Below are positions 49,203 to 59,962 of a DNA stretch of 64,000 bases, piece after piece. Every line of letters begins with the position of its first letter. Within the stretch, counting starts at the first letter, position 1. The notes below the pieces were generated by a model that was not told where the DNA came from, did not search any database, and saw nothing but the letters and a program-made list of their open reading frames with translations. The stretch spans positions 1,079,671 to 1,143,670 of the forward strand of contig CAJSYZ010000002.1 of assembly GCA_910574455.1 (NCBI GenBank), written 5' to 3'. Made by a program: the position numbers and the translations under genes. Source of the DNA: Trichaptum fuscoviolaceum (taxonomy: Eukaryota; Basidiomycota; Agaricomycetes; Hymenochaetales; Trichaptaceae).

Positions 49203-49827
49203 ATTGTTTAGTGTGTAAATCGCGGGTTAGGCAAAGTGCAAGAAACAAGGGGGAATGTGGGAGGAGAGAGAGGCCTTGCGAATGGTGCAGTCATCTTATA
49301 CGCTTTCGAATGCAATGTGTCTGTCTCAGTCTCTCGTCAAATTCTCGGTCAGACTGGATGATGTCCTCGCCTTCCCGGTATGAAGGCAGGCTATGTGTGA
49401 GACAGGAGTTTAAGCTTGGCCTATTGACATCATGGTATGTCTTATCACGAGCTGCACACCTGTACATTATATCCAATCGATACAAACGAAAGACGATCAT
49501 CTCTTTCTCTCGCTCATGAGACTTACTAGTAGTCGGGAAATGCCGTGATCGACACAAATGCCGTCTACGACAGAAATTTCTACCAGAATTGCTCGGGCCT
49601 CTTTATGTTTATCTTACAATGAGCGTGGAACAATAAACACCCTCTCAGTGATGATGACGGGAGGAGAGGTGTCATGAATAGCCCGAAATAATCTACGAAA
49701 CTTCATATTAAGTCTGTCACTGTGAACGTGTGAAAATGTGACCTAAAGTTCTCTCAGTCCTTCAAGTTCATCTTGAAGTTCAGCAGAGCTCTGAGTCGTC
49801 ATCTCCTCGACTCTGCCCGTTTCGACC
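49203..49827. promoter_or_regulatory. Divergent promoter region between kinase copy 2 and GT25 copy 3
   Basis: A head-to-head intergenic region of 625 bases. It keeps the stretch before the GT25 start that is deleted in the left arm. Confidence 0.5.
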
Positions 49828-51068
49828 ATGTCTTACCTCTCGTTCCCGAAATCGAGATACTTGATACAGCTGCTAACTCTGAGCTTTATCGTGTTTCTCG
49901 TACTAATAGCTATGATCGCATTCGAAAATACTGCCAGTGGCATCCTCGTATCACAAGTCTGTTCTCTAGGTGACCTTTTCCAATCAACAATTTGTGCTCC
50001 AGACAATATGGACTCCTCTAGCCCCATGCGTGCATTGGAAGGCAACCGCAAACTCGGAATAGCATCTACCATATACGTGGTGTCTCTGGAAAGACGGATG
50101 GATCGTCGCTCTAGGATGGAGAAACTCCGAAGATTTCTGAACTTAGACTGGGTCTATCATGATGCTCTGGATAAGCAAGATCGACTGGTGGACCAGTTCA
50201 CCCACTTCGTTAAAACGCAAAGGTCGGATCTGAATGCTACTTTCGTCTGGCCCACTGGGTCTGGCTATGATGGATCTGGAACTCTCTTCTCCGCTCTAGG
50301 TGGCAATGACTGGACTGACAAAACGGTTGATTCTCCCCTCCTCTGCGCAACTGGCGACAATACCATTCCATCTTACTCAAACGCATCTGCGATACCCTTT
50401 CATATGATACTCTCTAGAGGAATGATTGCTTGCTGGTATTCTCATCTTCGTCTTCTAAAGCATATCGTGAACGAAACACGGCATGTAAAGGAAGAATTCT
50501 GGGACGGTCAGCAGGGGGTTTCGATCGTCTTCGAAGACGACATTGACGTAGAAGTCGACTTATCTACTAGATTAAGGAAGATGTGGGGTGATTTGCCACG
50601 CAATTGGGACCTCGTAATGCTAGGTGAGGTTAACACTAGATTTCTCGATGTCATTGGAACTGAACAACCGTAGGCCACTGTTGGTCGGATGAGACTGAAA
50701 ATCCTCCCTTGACACCTGATTCACCTCTGCATCCATCCCACAAACCCAAATGCACGCATGGCTATGTCGTTTCGCCATTTGGTGCTCGGCGATTGCTTAC
50801 TCTCTTGTCGTATCCTCCATTTATGTTCTCCCGTGCACTAGACCAGGCGATCACCCATCTGATTCAGACCCAGCTTATTCGGAGTTTCAGCGTCGTTCCG
50901 AGTGTCGTCATCCAGAGGAGGTGTCCTTCGGGAGAAGACTGCGAAGACTCAGCTCGAGACTCTGATATCTGGGTGGAAGATGGACGTAGAGGCAGCAATT
51001 GGAAGGGAACCCTGGTGAACAGTGCTTTGGATGCAGCCGAGAGAAAGTCACAGGATGGAGGGCGCTAG
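49828..51068 (+). CDS. GT25-family glycosyltransferase, copy 3 (most complete)
   Basis: Exon 1 (49828-50623) and exon 2 (50674-51068) flank a 50-base intron and encode 396 residues. The start gives a type II signal anchor (about residues 12-32, hydrophobic, after SFPKSRY), as expected for a Golgi glycosyltransferase. Family features are IYVVSLERRMDRRSRM, the acidic VFEDDIDVEVDL, WDLVMLG, and GHCWSDET just after the splice, followed by KCTHGYVVSPFGARRLL. It is tail-to-tail with the F-box remnant and head-to-head with kinase copy 2. Copy 1 (left edge) and copy 2 (left arm) are its paralogues, and copy 2 lacks the anchor. The donor sugar and acceptor are not predictable from the sequence. Confidence 0.85.
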
Positions 51069-51318
51069 GTCTATAGCTACTAGTTGTGCAAAGCGCATGC
51101 ACAAACCGATACCTATTTGGAAAATTGACAGTGGCATCATTGCTATGAATCTATTTAAGCACTCTTCCGTAATGCCTTTATTGAACTGAACATGTATATA
51201 TGTTGGGCTTTAATGCACATTTAATATACTCTGGGCTACATTTACACCTGCAGGGCTTGGTATACGCCGCGAAAAGCGTGGCATGCATACAAGTAAGAAC
51301 CCCCTTCCTCCATAATTA

Positions 51319-51751
51319 TCTGTCAAATCGAATAACACCAATATCCTTGGCCCGGAACTCGGAGGACAGTTGATAAACCACCATTCTCCCTATAGACGGT
51401 CGATCGAAATTGACGAAATATTGTTTTCGTCTGTATCTGCGGGAAAGAACTCCAGAGTGTTTCTCTTGTCGCAGAGATCCCCGTCATCGTCGAATGCAAC
51501 GGAAAATATGTCCGGTAGCTCTTGCTCTTCTCCGACGAGTGACCGAATCCCGAGCGACGGATAGTTATAGAGATCCATGTCACAAGCATAATGATGCTCG
51601 TGCAAAACGGTGAAAACTTCTTTCCTGACATCGCCATCCTTAAAATCAATGTCGAAGATGGTTTTCCGTGCATCCTTGTACTCGCCGAACTCATCCAGGT
51701 CAAGTCCTCGCAGTTCGTCCATTCTTGACCATGAGGAACCCTAACAGCCAT
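51319..51751 (-). pseudogene. F-box-like family remnant, copy F (last exon only)
   Basis: Only the C-terminal part of exon 4 is left. It holds recognisable family blocks: IFDIDFKDGD, FTVLHEHHYACDMDLYNYP, LGIRSLVGEEQELPD and FFPADTDENNISSISIDRL. Two extra bases relative to other copies (CGTCTATAGGGAG against CCTCTAGGGAG) shift the frame and create a stop at 51390-51392. The normal end, IGVIRFD-like, is still visible in another frame down to about 51319. A small deletion removes the segment between WSR and the E/DLRGL-like region near 51722. Homology stops near 51750, so exons 1-3 are missing. It sits tail-to-tail with GT25 copy 3, like the other pairs. Confidence 0.78.
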
Positions 51752-52866
51752 CCCGTACTATGAGTCGCCGTGAGAATTTAATGCCAGTCACGGTGCCACT
51801 CAGGGGGCCGCCTGGCAGTGAACTCCGACTCAGGCTCCGAGTCCGCCGGCTCACTTGAACTTGAATACTAGTAATATTGAAGCACATTCAACTTGAAGTT
51901 ATGTATTTTCCTCTTACTTTCTTATTTCCATAAGTGCTACCCTGTATTATCATCTGCCTTAAACTTGACGACTATCGCAGGTCGCTTACTATGTAGGGTT
52001 TGCTAGATGTGTCTTCCAGTCTCAGGTGATGCTAATGAGAAAAATCTCAGATTCTTGAATGGCAACTTGAAGCGTGGGAACTTCAAGTTGAACGTCCGAG
52101 TCGCCAACATACATAGAATCGATTTTCTCTAATTCAACTACGTTCCTTTCAATCAGACCCACCGTCCTCAAGCTTTCAATCAAGGACTCTCAGTCCTGGT
52201 GCCTGTTCTATTATCAACATAAACAAGGTCCATATCCTCTTTTCTCGCCGATTGTTTCTCTCCGAAGCTCCCTTTCGCCGTTGACTTCTTGTTTGAGTTG
52301 GGATGTAGCGCCAGCGAGAGCTCTGGGCCTCAGGCTTGTCCGAGTCTGTTCTCTACTGCTATGGTTTCTCACCAGAGCTCCACCATTCAGCGATCATGTC
52401 GTAAAAGATTTTATGATTGGCGTGCGGTCTTTGCGGCAATATCGTACTAAGTTCCGTTTCGCTTTCGGTCTAGAAGTGAGCGCTGAACAAAAATAAACAC
52501 TACCTACACTATTACTTGGGCCTGGTTCCTGTCAATGCAAGACAATGCACATTGATGTACCTTCAGCTTGAAATATATCCGTGAGCGATTCTCCTGGTCT
52601 AATAGATTTGTTTTAATAATATCGCAACAATATCAAGCTAGCCTGCCGCCCAATGCATGATAAACGCTGGTTTGTCCATTATTCCAGCTCTTTCAAGGCT
52701 GGTTCACGATCGTCGTTGACGGCGCAAGCTCTGCACCGATCTGTGCCTCCCCAATAGGCTCACTCTTTTTCGGTATAAAGAGGAGTTGTGAAGAGGAGGG
52801 TCAAGGACAAGACATCACCATCGTCTCTTCGAACAGTTTCCCTACTGGTCCTTAACACTACTCAAG
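51752..52866. other. Intergenic, with one dispersed repeat
   Basis: Upstream region of the DUF2235 gene. It contains several CAAGTTCAA/TTGAACTTG motifs near 51850-52100 and a copy of a dispersed repeat at about 52245-52500. A TATA-like TCGGTATAAAGAGG lies near 52770, about 95 bases before the next start codon. Confidence 0.5.
52245..52500 (+). repeat. Dispersed repeat, copy 1
   Basis: It shares TCTCTCCGAAG, CTTTCGCCGTTGACTTCTTGTT, GATTGGC, GCGGCAATA and GAACAAAAATAAACACTA-like blocks, in the same order, with 56590-56825. Short open frames in it are not conserved. It is probably an old mobile-element fragment. Confidence 0.6.
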
Positions 52867-55249
52867 ATGTCCAAAACGACTGGTGCCCACACGTACAACG
52901 TGCCACCCCCTGTAAATCACAATCATCATACACACCATTATCCTGTGGATGTGTACTCCCTTAATCACATCCACCACAATCGTTACGACAGTCATATTGA
53001 CCTTCCTTGCCATACATGTGCTGAGGACTTGAAAATCAAGAAGTCATCGTCCGAGTCCTCAGAGGGTACGATCGCTGAACCGACATGGGTGCCTCCTGCT
53101 GTAGCGAGCCAGCATCCTCCGCCACGCGACATGACGGAAAGCGAGCTCGGCTCGTATGTACCTGTCTGGATACCTGACCCTGAGTCTACCGCAGAGAGAG
53201 ACACCCGTCCCAGGACGTTGGTCCTTTGTTTTGACGGCACTGGCGATCAGTTCGACGACGACGTGAGTATATCACGCTCTTGCAGCCTTTGTGACTCTTT
53301 TGCTGATATTCCTTTTACGTAGAATTCTAATGTTGTCCAATTCCTTGCTTGTCTTAAGAAAAATGACAAGGATAGGCAGCTAGTATACTACCAAACCGGC
53401 ATTGGAACTACTACTACATCGAACTTCATTACGCCCGTCATGACTCAAATCTCCAAGACACTCGATTCAATGCTCGCTTGGAACCTATCCTCTCATGTTC
53501 AAGATGGATACCAGTTCCTTGTTCAGAATTGTGAGTAACGGGCGTGCTTCTGTATTGATGCTTTGCATACTGACGAATTGTTTGCTAGATAAAGCCGGGG
53601 ATAGAATCTCTATTTTCGGCTTCTCTCGAGGTGCTTATACAGCTCGTGCACTCGCCGGTATGATCCAACGAGTGGGTCTTCTTCCGGCTGACAATACTCA
53701 GCAAATTCCTTTTGCATGGAGCATGTATGTACGAGGTAAGTGTCTTGCGTCATTTTGTAAATTGAATTATTGTAACAATTTCTCTCAGAGGATGAGAATG
53801 CAGAGAAAGACAGTGCCGAATACAAACGAACCTTCTCAACACACGTAGTCATTGATTTCGTCGGTGTTTGGTAAGCTAAATGGCATGTCTAGAATATTAC
53901 TTGCTAAACCGTGAAATAGGGATACGGTGGCATCGGTTGGACTTACTGGGAAAGAGTTACCGTTCGTTAGGAACAACACTGCTATTCGCATCTTCCGACA
54001 CGCACTTGCTCTGGATGAGCATCGCGCCAAGTTTATACCCAACTTCTATCATGCTGTCAGAGCCTCCGACATTCCCGAGTCCGTAACGGAATCTCAGAAC
54101 AATACTAGCTTGATCGACTTCGGTACACCCTCTTCGATAGCGGGTAAGGACCTCGGTGATAAACCAAATCAGTACCCGAGGAAGGATCGTAACACACCCA
54201 CAGATGCTTGCGAAGTCTGGTTCGCTGGTTGCCACTGCGACGTCGGCGGCGGGTCTGTCAAGAATCGGACCGCTCATTCGCTCGCTCGCATCCCACTCAG
54301 GTGGATGATCCGTGAGTGCTTCCGCATGAAGACGGGAATCATCTTCGACGCTCGACTCTTGCACGAGGAGATCGGTCTTGACTATAGGACCGTTTATCCT
54401 AGAGTACTGAAACGCCCTTCGCGTGTTTCCCGCGGAACGCGCAACGCGACTATACAGAAGACGGATCCTCAAGGATGGGGTATCGTGACATTCGCTGGAT
54501 TCCTCATCGCTCTGATTTCAATCCCTATCCGCGTTCTACTTGCGGTCGTCTTCTGGCCGCTGAGGTATATCTGGCTCTTTCTCAAGTATACACCATGGGG
54601 GAAGTGGGTACGTGAGCACCCGGTGACGTGGATACACGAACATCCTGTGAAGTGGGTACACGAAAATCTCCGAATCGGCTGGATCACTACCAAAATCCAT
54701 GGCACTGGGGCGTGGATTACAAGCAGGCTATTTCCCAAGGCAAACACTCCTGTGGAGCCTTGTACAATGATATGTAAGGATGAAGAGGAACACGAATATT
54801 GGGACGCTCTCTCTCCTATCTACGACCAACTGCAGATCCGGTGGTTCTGGAAAATCTTGGAGCTTTTCCCGATGAGGTTCGTCGAGCAAAGGGAGAAACG
54901 TACCGACTTCTATGTCGCCCCCAACTTTGGACAGGGACGAAAGATCTATGGTAACGCTCTCTACAAGAACGTTGCTAAGCCAGCTATCGCGAACGGTGCG
55001 AATGCGAAGAAATTCGAATCTGTGAAGGCTATGGAAGAGGGAGAATTTGTCCGGACGTATAGTAAGACCGGCGGACTAAAGATTCACCGCTCTGTGTTGA
55101 CACGCATTGAATCCGACGCCAATTACAAGCCTCTTGCTTGGTGGGATCGCAAGGAAAAGGAAGATACTGGCAAGAAGGGCGAAGTAGGCCCCGATAGATG
55201 GGATATAGAGGATCCCGACCCCGTTAAGTACTGGGAGTGGGTTGAATGA
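52867..55249 (+). CDS. DUF2235 (Tle1-like alpha/beta hydrolase) protein
   Basis: Five exons, 52867-53262, 53323-53530, 53589-53735, 53789-53870 and 53920-55249, give 720 residues, all in phase. The N-terminal 115 residues are disordered and His-rich. The DUF2235 core then starts with RTLVLCFDGTGDQFDDD. It continues with YYQTGIGT, the nucleophile motif FGFSRGAYTARALAG (Ser about 214), VGVWDTVASVG, and EVWFAGCHCDVGGG with the likely catalytic His. Family members include bacterial phospholipase effectors of the Tle1 type; the role of fungal ones is not established. A hydrophobic stretch follows (FAGFLIALISIPIRVLLAV), then a short tandem motif (WVREHP, WIHEHP, WVHENL). The start has good upstream context and no in-frame alternative nearby. 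Confidence 0.9.
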
Positions 55250-56225
55250 AGGGTCATAAAAATGTATCATATGCAGTGACCATCCTTCTCTCCTCTTTTT
55301 CTCTCCGACACGCTTTTTACCGTCTTACTTTCCTAACTCTTCAACTTAATTATTAATCACTCTTTCTTTCTGACTCTTAATACGCCGTCGTTCACTACTA
55401 TATTTATGTATATATCGTAGTAGCGTTATTAAGTTACTCGGTATATGAGCTTAGTGTATACGTTGCCACTGCGTTAATTGTAGAGCAGCTGTCACAGTGT
55501 CTCAAGTTGTTCCAACGTGTCCGCATTCAAGCTTCACTCTAGTCACAGCTTTGGGTATTATTTTGGCTAAAATGGTCGTAACAAATAAGGAAAAGTTAGT
55601 AGCCTATGAGGTCGATGAATGCGCACGATCTAGGTTATCGCTATCCACGTGCCGATATACGTATTTCAACGGTCCGTCAAGAATGTATTACACAGGCCGA
55701 GCTTCGCCGGCAAATTCCTTACTCCCACTATCATTGAGAGTATGTTCCTTGCTTCTTGACTTGCTTTGATAAATTGAGGGATACAATTCCTGCATTTCCT
55801 AACAACCGCTTTTGTTCATCACATAGAATGAGTGCACATAGGGTAGTACATTTTTATGACTTATGTACATATGTACTAGTACATAGTAAAGCAAGCAAAG
55901 CAAGCCGTCCAACCACCAAGTCTGACTGTCATGCTTGACTTTGATGTGCACCTTCCTGGGGGGCCGGTCCACAGCACTTCCTGGGTACTTTGTTCTCCGG
56001 GTATGTCAAGCCAGTACAAAGTCATGGTGGCATCAATACCGACCTCTGCACCGTGGAAAGTGTGGTGGAAGATGTCTTTCGGTACCTTACAGAACATTAG
56101 GAATAGCCAAGGGTCATCCAGTACTAATGAGTAGTAGACAAGGTATTAATACGGGCATTAGGAATGGACTATGATATGTTCGGAAATGCCATTACTATTA
56201 GAATAGTAGTATGAACAAATAAACT

Positions 56226-56275
56226 TTCGCACAATTGACAGGCAACTTTTGCACAATTGACAGGTGATTTTCTCA
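56226..56275 (+). repeat. Short tandem repeat, about 23-base unit
   Basis: TTCGCACAATTGACAGGCAACT is followed directly by TTTGCACAATTGACAGGTGA. Confidence 0.65.
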
Positions 56276-56589
56276 CAGTTCAAGTAAAAAGAATTGTGCT
56301 CGGTGAGGGCCCATACTCCAGGGCCCATCATACTCCCAGGGGAGTAAGGGAATCAAGATAGCTCAGCGCCGCGGAGCTTGAATGGTACAAAGTACAAATA
56401 GTAGCTTACTCAGCAAAGTTAAAGTGGTAAAACTCGCCTGAGTAGCCGTGAGAACTTGAACGTTGTTCAACTATACAACTGTGGCCCTTTCAAGTTCAGA
56501 CCTCCTCTGTTCTCATGCACTTGTTAAAACATCAGCAATTCTGGGCCCCGTAATCGACATATCTTACTTACATATATTTATACTCGCAT

Positions 56590-56825
56590 CACCTTTTCTC
56601 GCTGCTTCATCTCTCCGAACCTCTCTTTCGCCGTTGACTTCTTGTTCGTGTCGCTACGCTTGACTCTTCTATTCGCTGTTGCGTCGGCTTCCTAGCAGAA
56701 TCTCACCATTCAACATTCAAAAAGTCAAACTTTGTGTGATTGGCACACGATGTCTGCGGCAATAGCATTTGTTCTGTCGTGCATTCGGTCCAGAAGCAGG
56801 TACTGGACAAAAATAAGCGCTATGT
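56590..56825 (+). repeat. Dispersed repeat, copy 2
   Basis: The counterpart of 52245-52500: same order of blocks with scattered changes. Confidence 0.6.
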
Positions 56826-58030
56826 ACACCACAGCTCCAACATCAGGGAAACTTCCTTTTGCTTACGGCGACTGGCGCGTCCTGGCGCGCCCTGAAGCTT
56901 TCTTAAATGGGTCGAAGCGCTGCCACGCCTGCCTGAAGGGTTGTCTGGCTGCCTGATGGCCTTAAAACACGGCGTTTCAGGATAAAATCAGTGCAAAAGG
57001 AGGGGAATTGTACATCAGGCGGCAAGCCAGGATTAAGTGAGGTTTAAGCACCGGCATGCCAGTGGGCAGTTCAAGTGCAATGGTAAGTGCAACATAAGTG
57101 CATCAGTTTCGAAACGGAAGTTCTCCAAATTGGATGTCATCACTCAACTTTGATGCTGTGTATCATTGCACTTACCAACTTGAATACATATTATATCTGA
57201 TAAACACATGCCAGCAATATGATATTTCTAATCTTTCATAGTAAAGTAAAATGTTTGTTCTGGTGGAAGCGAGAAAACAATTTGCACTTGAAGGAGCACC
57301 GCTACTACTACTACTAGTACTAGAGTAGTACTAGCCTGAGTCATGCCTGTGTCGATTTAAGTTGTTGTGGAAATTTTGAAAAGTCAAGCCCTGAATCATA
57401 GAGAGAGACTGGAAGATGGTAGACTACTTGTAAGTGAATAAACAGTGCTGAGGCAGGAAGTTATACATACCCTAGCATTTTTTGAACGAACCTCACACCT
57501 CTCATAACAACCGACGCTGCCACTAGTAGCGTCAGAATTCTCCGAGTCTATCGTATACTGTAGGAAACAAAGGGTCAGCTCTCAATCTGTACTGAGATAG
57601 TAAACGGCTTGAATCACCTTTGTCAATCGCGTCCTCTTCGTCCAACTCGCGCCTTCCTCCGACTCGGACTCCGCAATTAGACATAAATGCTGCTATGAAG
57701 CGCAGGATAAAGGTTATAATGTTGAGTAGCATGACAGTTAATGATTGCGCGAGCATAGGATATTTAGCAAAGAGATATTTTGTCCTCCTTTTATAACTTG
57801 AAGCTGTTTGAACCATTCTTCTGGATTATTCGAAAGAGCGCTCACCGCCCACCGCCTGCGAGTCCGAGTCACACTGCGCAGCGCTCTGATTCTGATGGAA
57901 GAGAATAAATCCGCTTTAGTACGAAATCAAGTAAAGTTCATCTTGAAGTCGTCTTCTTGATTTCATTACTCTGAAGAAGCATTGGGAGACTTTGTTATAT
58001 CTGATTTCCGAAGTTGATCCGGAAAAAAGA

Positions 58031-58290
58031 ACTCACAAAATTTTAAGAGATCGAGTCACAGTCATCTTGAAGCTGTCTTCATTTCTCTGAAGAAGCATTG
58101 TGAAGACTTTGTGATATTTGATTTCCGAGGAGACGGAAAAAAGGAACTCACGAAATTTTAAGAGATCGAGTCACAGTCATTTTGAAGCTGTCTTCATTTC
58201 TCTGAAGAAACATTTAAAAACTTCGTGATACCTGATTTCCAAGGACTCGGAATCGGTAACGGAAAGAAGGAACTCACGAAATTTCAAGAG
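58031..58290 (+). repeat. Tandem repeat, about 115-126-base unit, at least two and a half copies
   Basis: ACTCACRAAATTTYAAGAGATCGAG starts each unit at 58031, 58146 and 58272. Between them lies a conserved block CTGTCTTCATTTCTCTGAAGAA. A partial, more diverged unit precedes it from about 57930. Confidence 0.75.
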
Positions 58291-58716
58291 ATCGAGACAC
58301 ATTCAAACTGTTTCAAGCCCACTCAGGCTAGCACTCCTCCTCGTCCACCACACTTTCTATCTTCGCCTCTTGGGTCCGAGTCTGCGGCTGTCCGCCTTAA
58401 AGCACGCCTTCTTTTGAGTGACCGGGGAACCGCAGAGGGGGGTGGTGCGACAACTTTCCAATCGCCTACTAAACACTGAGTCTTTCAACGTTCGAGCTCA
58501 GGTAATTTCGTTCCTCGTCTGGGCCTGTAATTCCGAGCGATAGCGAGGTTGTGTAGTTCGCCCACGTCGCCGTAGGTTTCTTGGGCTTCCTCGAGGAAAA
58601 CGGTGGAGGAAGTACAAGTTCAACAATACAGCCTGAGGTGGGTGTAAAAAGCGGTGACTCCACTTGAAGTGACACTGGCAGTCACAGGATACCTTCCTAT
58701 GATTTTGGCTGTGCGC

Positions 58717-59440
58717 TCACTGGCACTGCCAGTGGCACCAAGGCTGCCACTGCCAGTGCAGTGGCAGCAGGCTGAGCTAAAATCTATGCTCTTGTTCACT
58801 TTTTCCTGCCTCATTTTCTCGATATTATCTCAAAAACTTATATGATATCCATACTTCTATCACTATGCAGTTCTTGAGACCTCAAATGTGATGGTAAAGT
58901 GCTTTAACACCCTTCTGTCCTTCATGAGGGGTAACGTGTGACAAATTAAGTAGTCACTGGCAGGCTGTAGCTTCAACAAGTTCGAAAACGAAGCTGCTCA
59001 GGCTGACGTTTGTCAGTGCCAGGACCAGCAGAGATGATGTCGCGTGCACTGAAATAGTATGTAGTACGAAGCCTATCATCATGATGGTACATATGAGTTG
59101 TGGTTCCTTGGATTGCATTCATATTTACTCACCTTTTCTATCCACTCTATTTCATGTTTCTCCGAGTCTTCAGGAGGTCCTTCAAGTTCTTTCTTTCTCG
59201 CCGTTCCCCATCCTTCAAGTTGTACAGACCTCGTACATATCTATCCCTATTTCCTTTATGCCGTAAACCATCTTCATGCTGCCTCTTCGTGCATCGTCTA
59301 CAATATATATATCTCACAGTATTTGCAGAAATGTATCTTATGATAAACCCACTACTATAGCAGTATTACTCGAACATGGTGGTAGTTTGGTACCGGAGCC
59401 TGAGGAGGGTCAGAGTCCACTGCCACTGGCAGTGGCAGCC
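58717..59440. repeat. Region bounded by CACTGGCAGTGG palindromic clusters
   Basis: At 58717-58775 and again at 59418-59440 there are clusters of CACTGGCAGTGGCAG-type palindromes. Each is followed by CTGAGC, and only the second runs on into CTTCAACTTGAAC. They could be the ends of a small non-autonomous element of about 0.7 kb, but I could not identify a target-site duplication. Confidence 0.4.
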
Positions 59441-59962
59441 TGAGCTTCAACTTGAACGATGGCAATGCATCATGATCCGACTTGGAGGCTGAGTCGTATG
59501 ACTCCGCAACTTGAACTTTCCGTGTCCCCTTCAAGTTTAACTTCCAACGTTGTTACGCATACAATGATTCAAGACCATGATTATACAGCCTGAAGTTCAA
59601 GTGGCTTCATCTTGAAGTAATAAGCAATAATTCCCCATAAACTTCAAATCAGGGCCCATCCGCCAAGGGAAGACGATCCTCCAACTGTCCGAGTCCAAGT
59701 CGCGAATCATGTCACTAGAACAAGTACAAGTTCAAGTTATCACTGGCTACTAGCTAGCAGTATACTTCAAGTTCACGGATGGAAACCACACTTGCAATAT
59801 CATTCCCATTTCCTCAAGTCATACATGTACTACCACATAAAGCGCACGCCAAAGGCCATCAAACACAGAGCAGGAAACAAACGTACGAATACGCAACACC
59901 ATCGCATGAGAATAAGAAAAGAGCTCCACTAATGACTACTATAGGAGTTGAGAGGAGCATCG

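Larger units (their letters stand above)
40670..51745 (-). repeat. Right arm of the large inverted segmental duplication
   Basis: A reverse-orientation counterpart of 19705-30775. Read from right to left it holds the F-box remnant, GT25, kinase, two-unit cassette, F-box E and then decayed DNA. The outer edge lies inside the remnant of F-box exon 4 near 51745. The arms are close to equal in length, so large insertions or deletions since duplication are few or balance out. Confidence 0.85.
55250..59962. other. Long gene-free, repeat-rich interval
   Basis: About 4.7 kb without a supported gene. A frame at 57532-57816 (-) encodes 94 residues with one hydrophobic helix (TVMLLNIITFILRFIAAFM), but I recognise nothing in it. 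The interval carries tandem, palindromic and dispersed repeats listed separately. It also holds many copies of a CAAGTTCAAGTT-like motif. It looks like a graveyard of small mobile elements. Confidence 0.5.

Noticed and set aside
51323..51751. 142-codon frame in the F-box remnant region
   Set aside because: Wrong frame for most of the family motifs; only its end holds the shifted C-terminus of the remnant.
57532..57816. 94-codon frame with one hydrophobic helix
   Set aside because: No family, no conserved context and no splice partners; not enough to call a gene.
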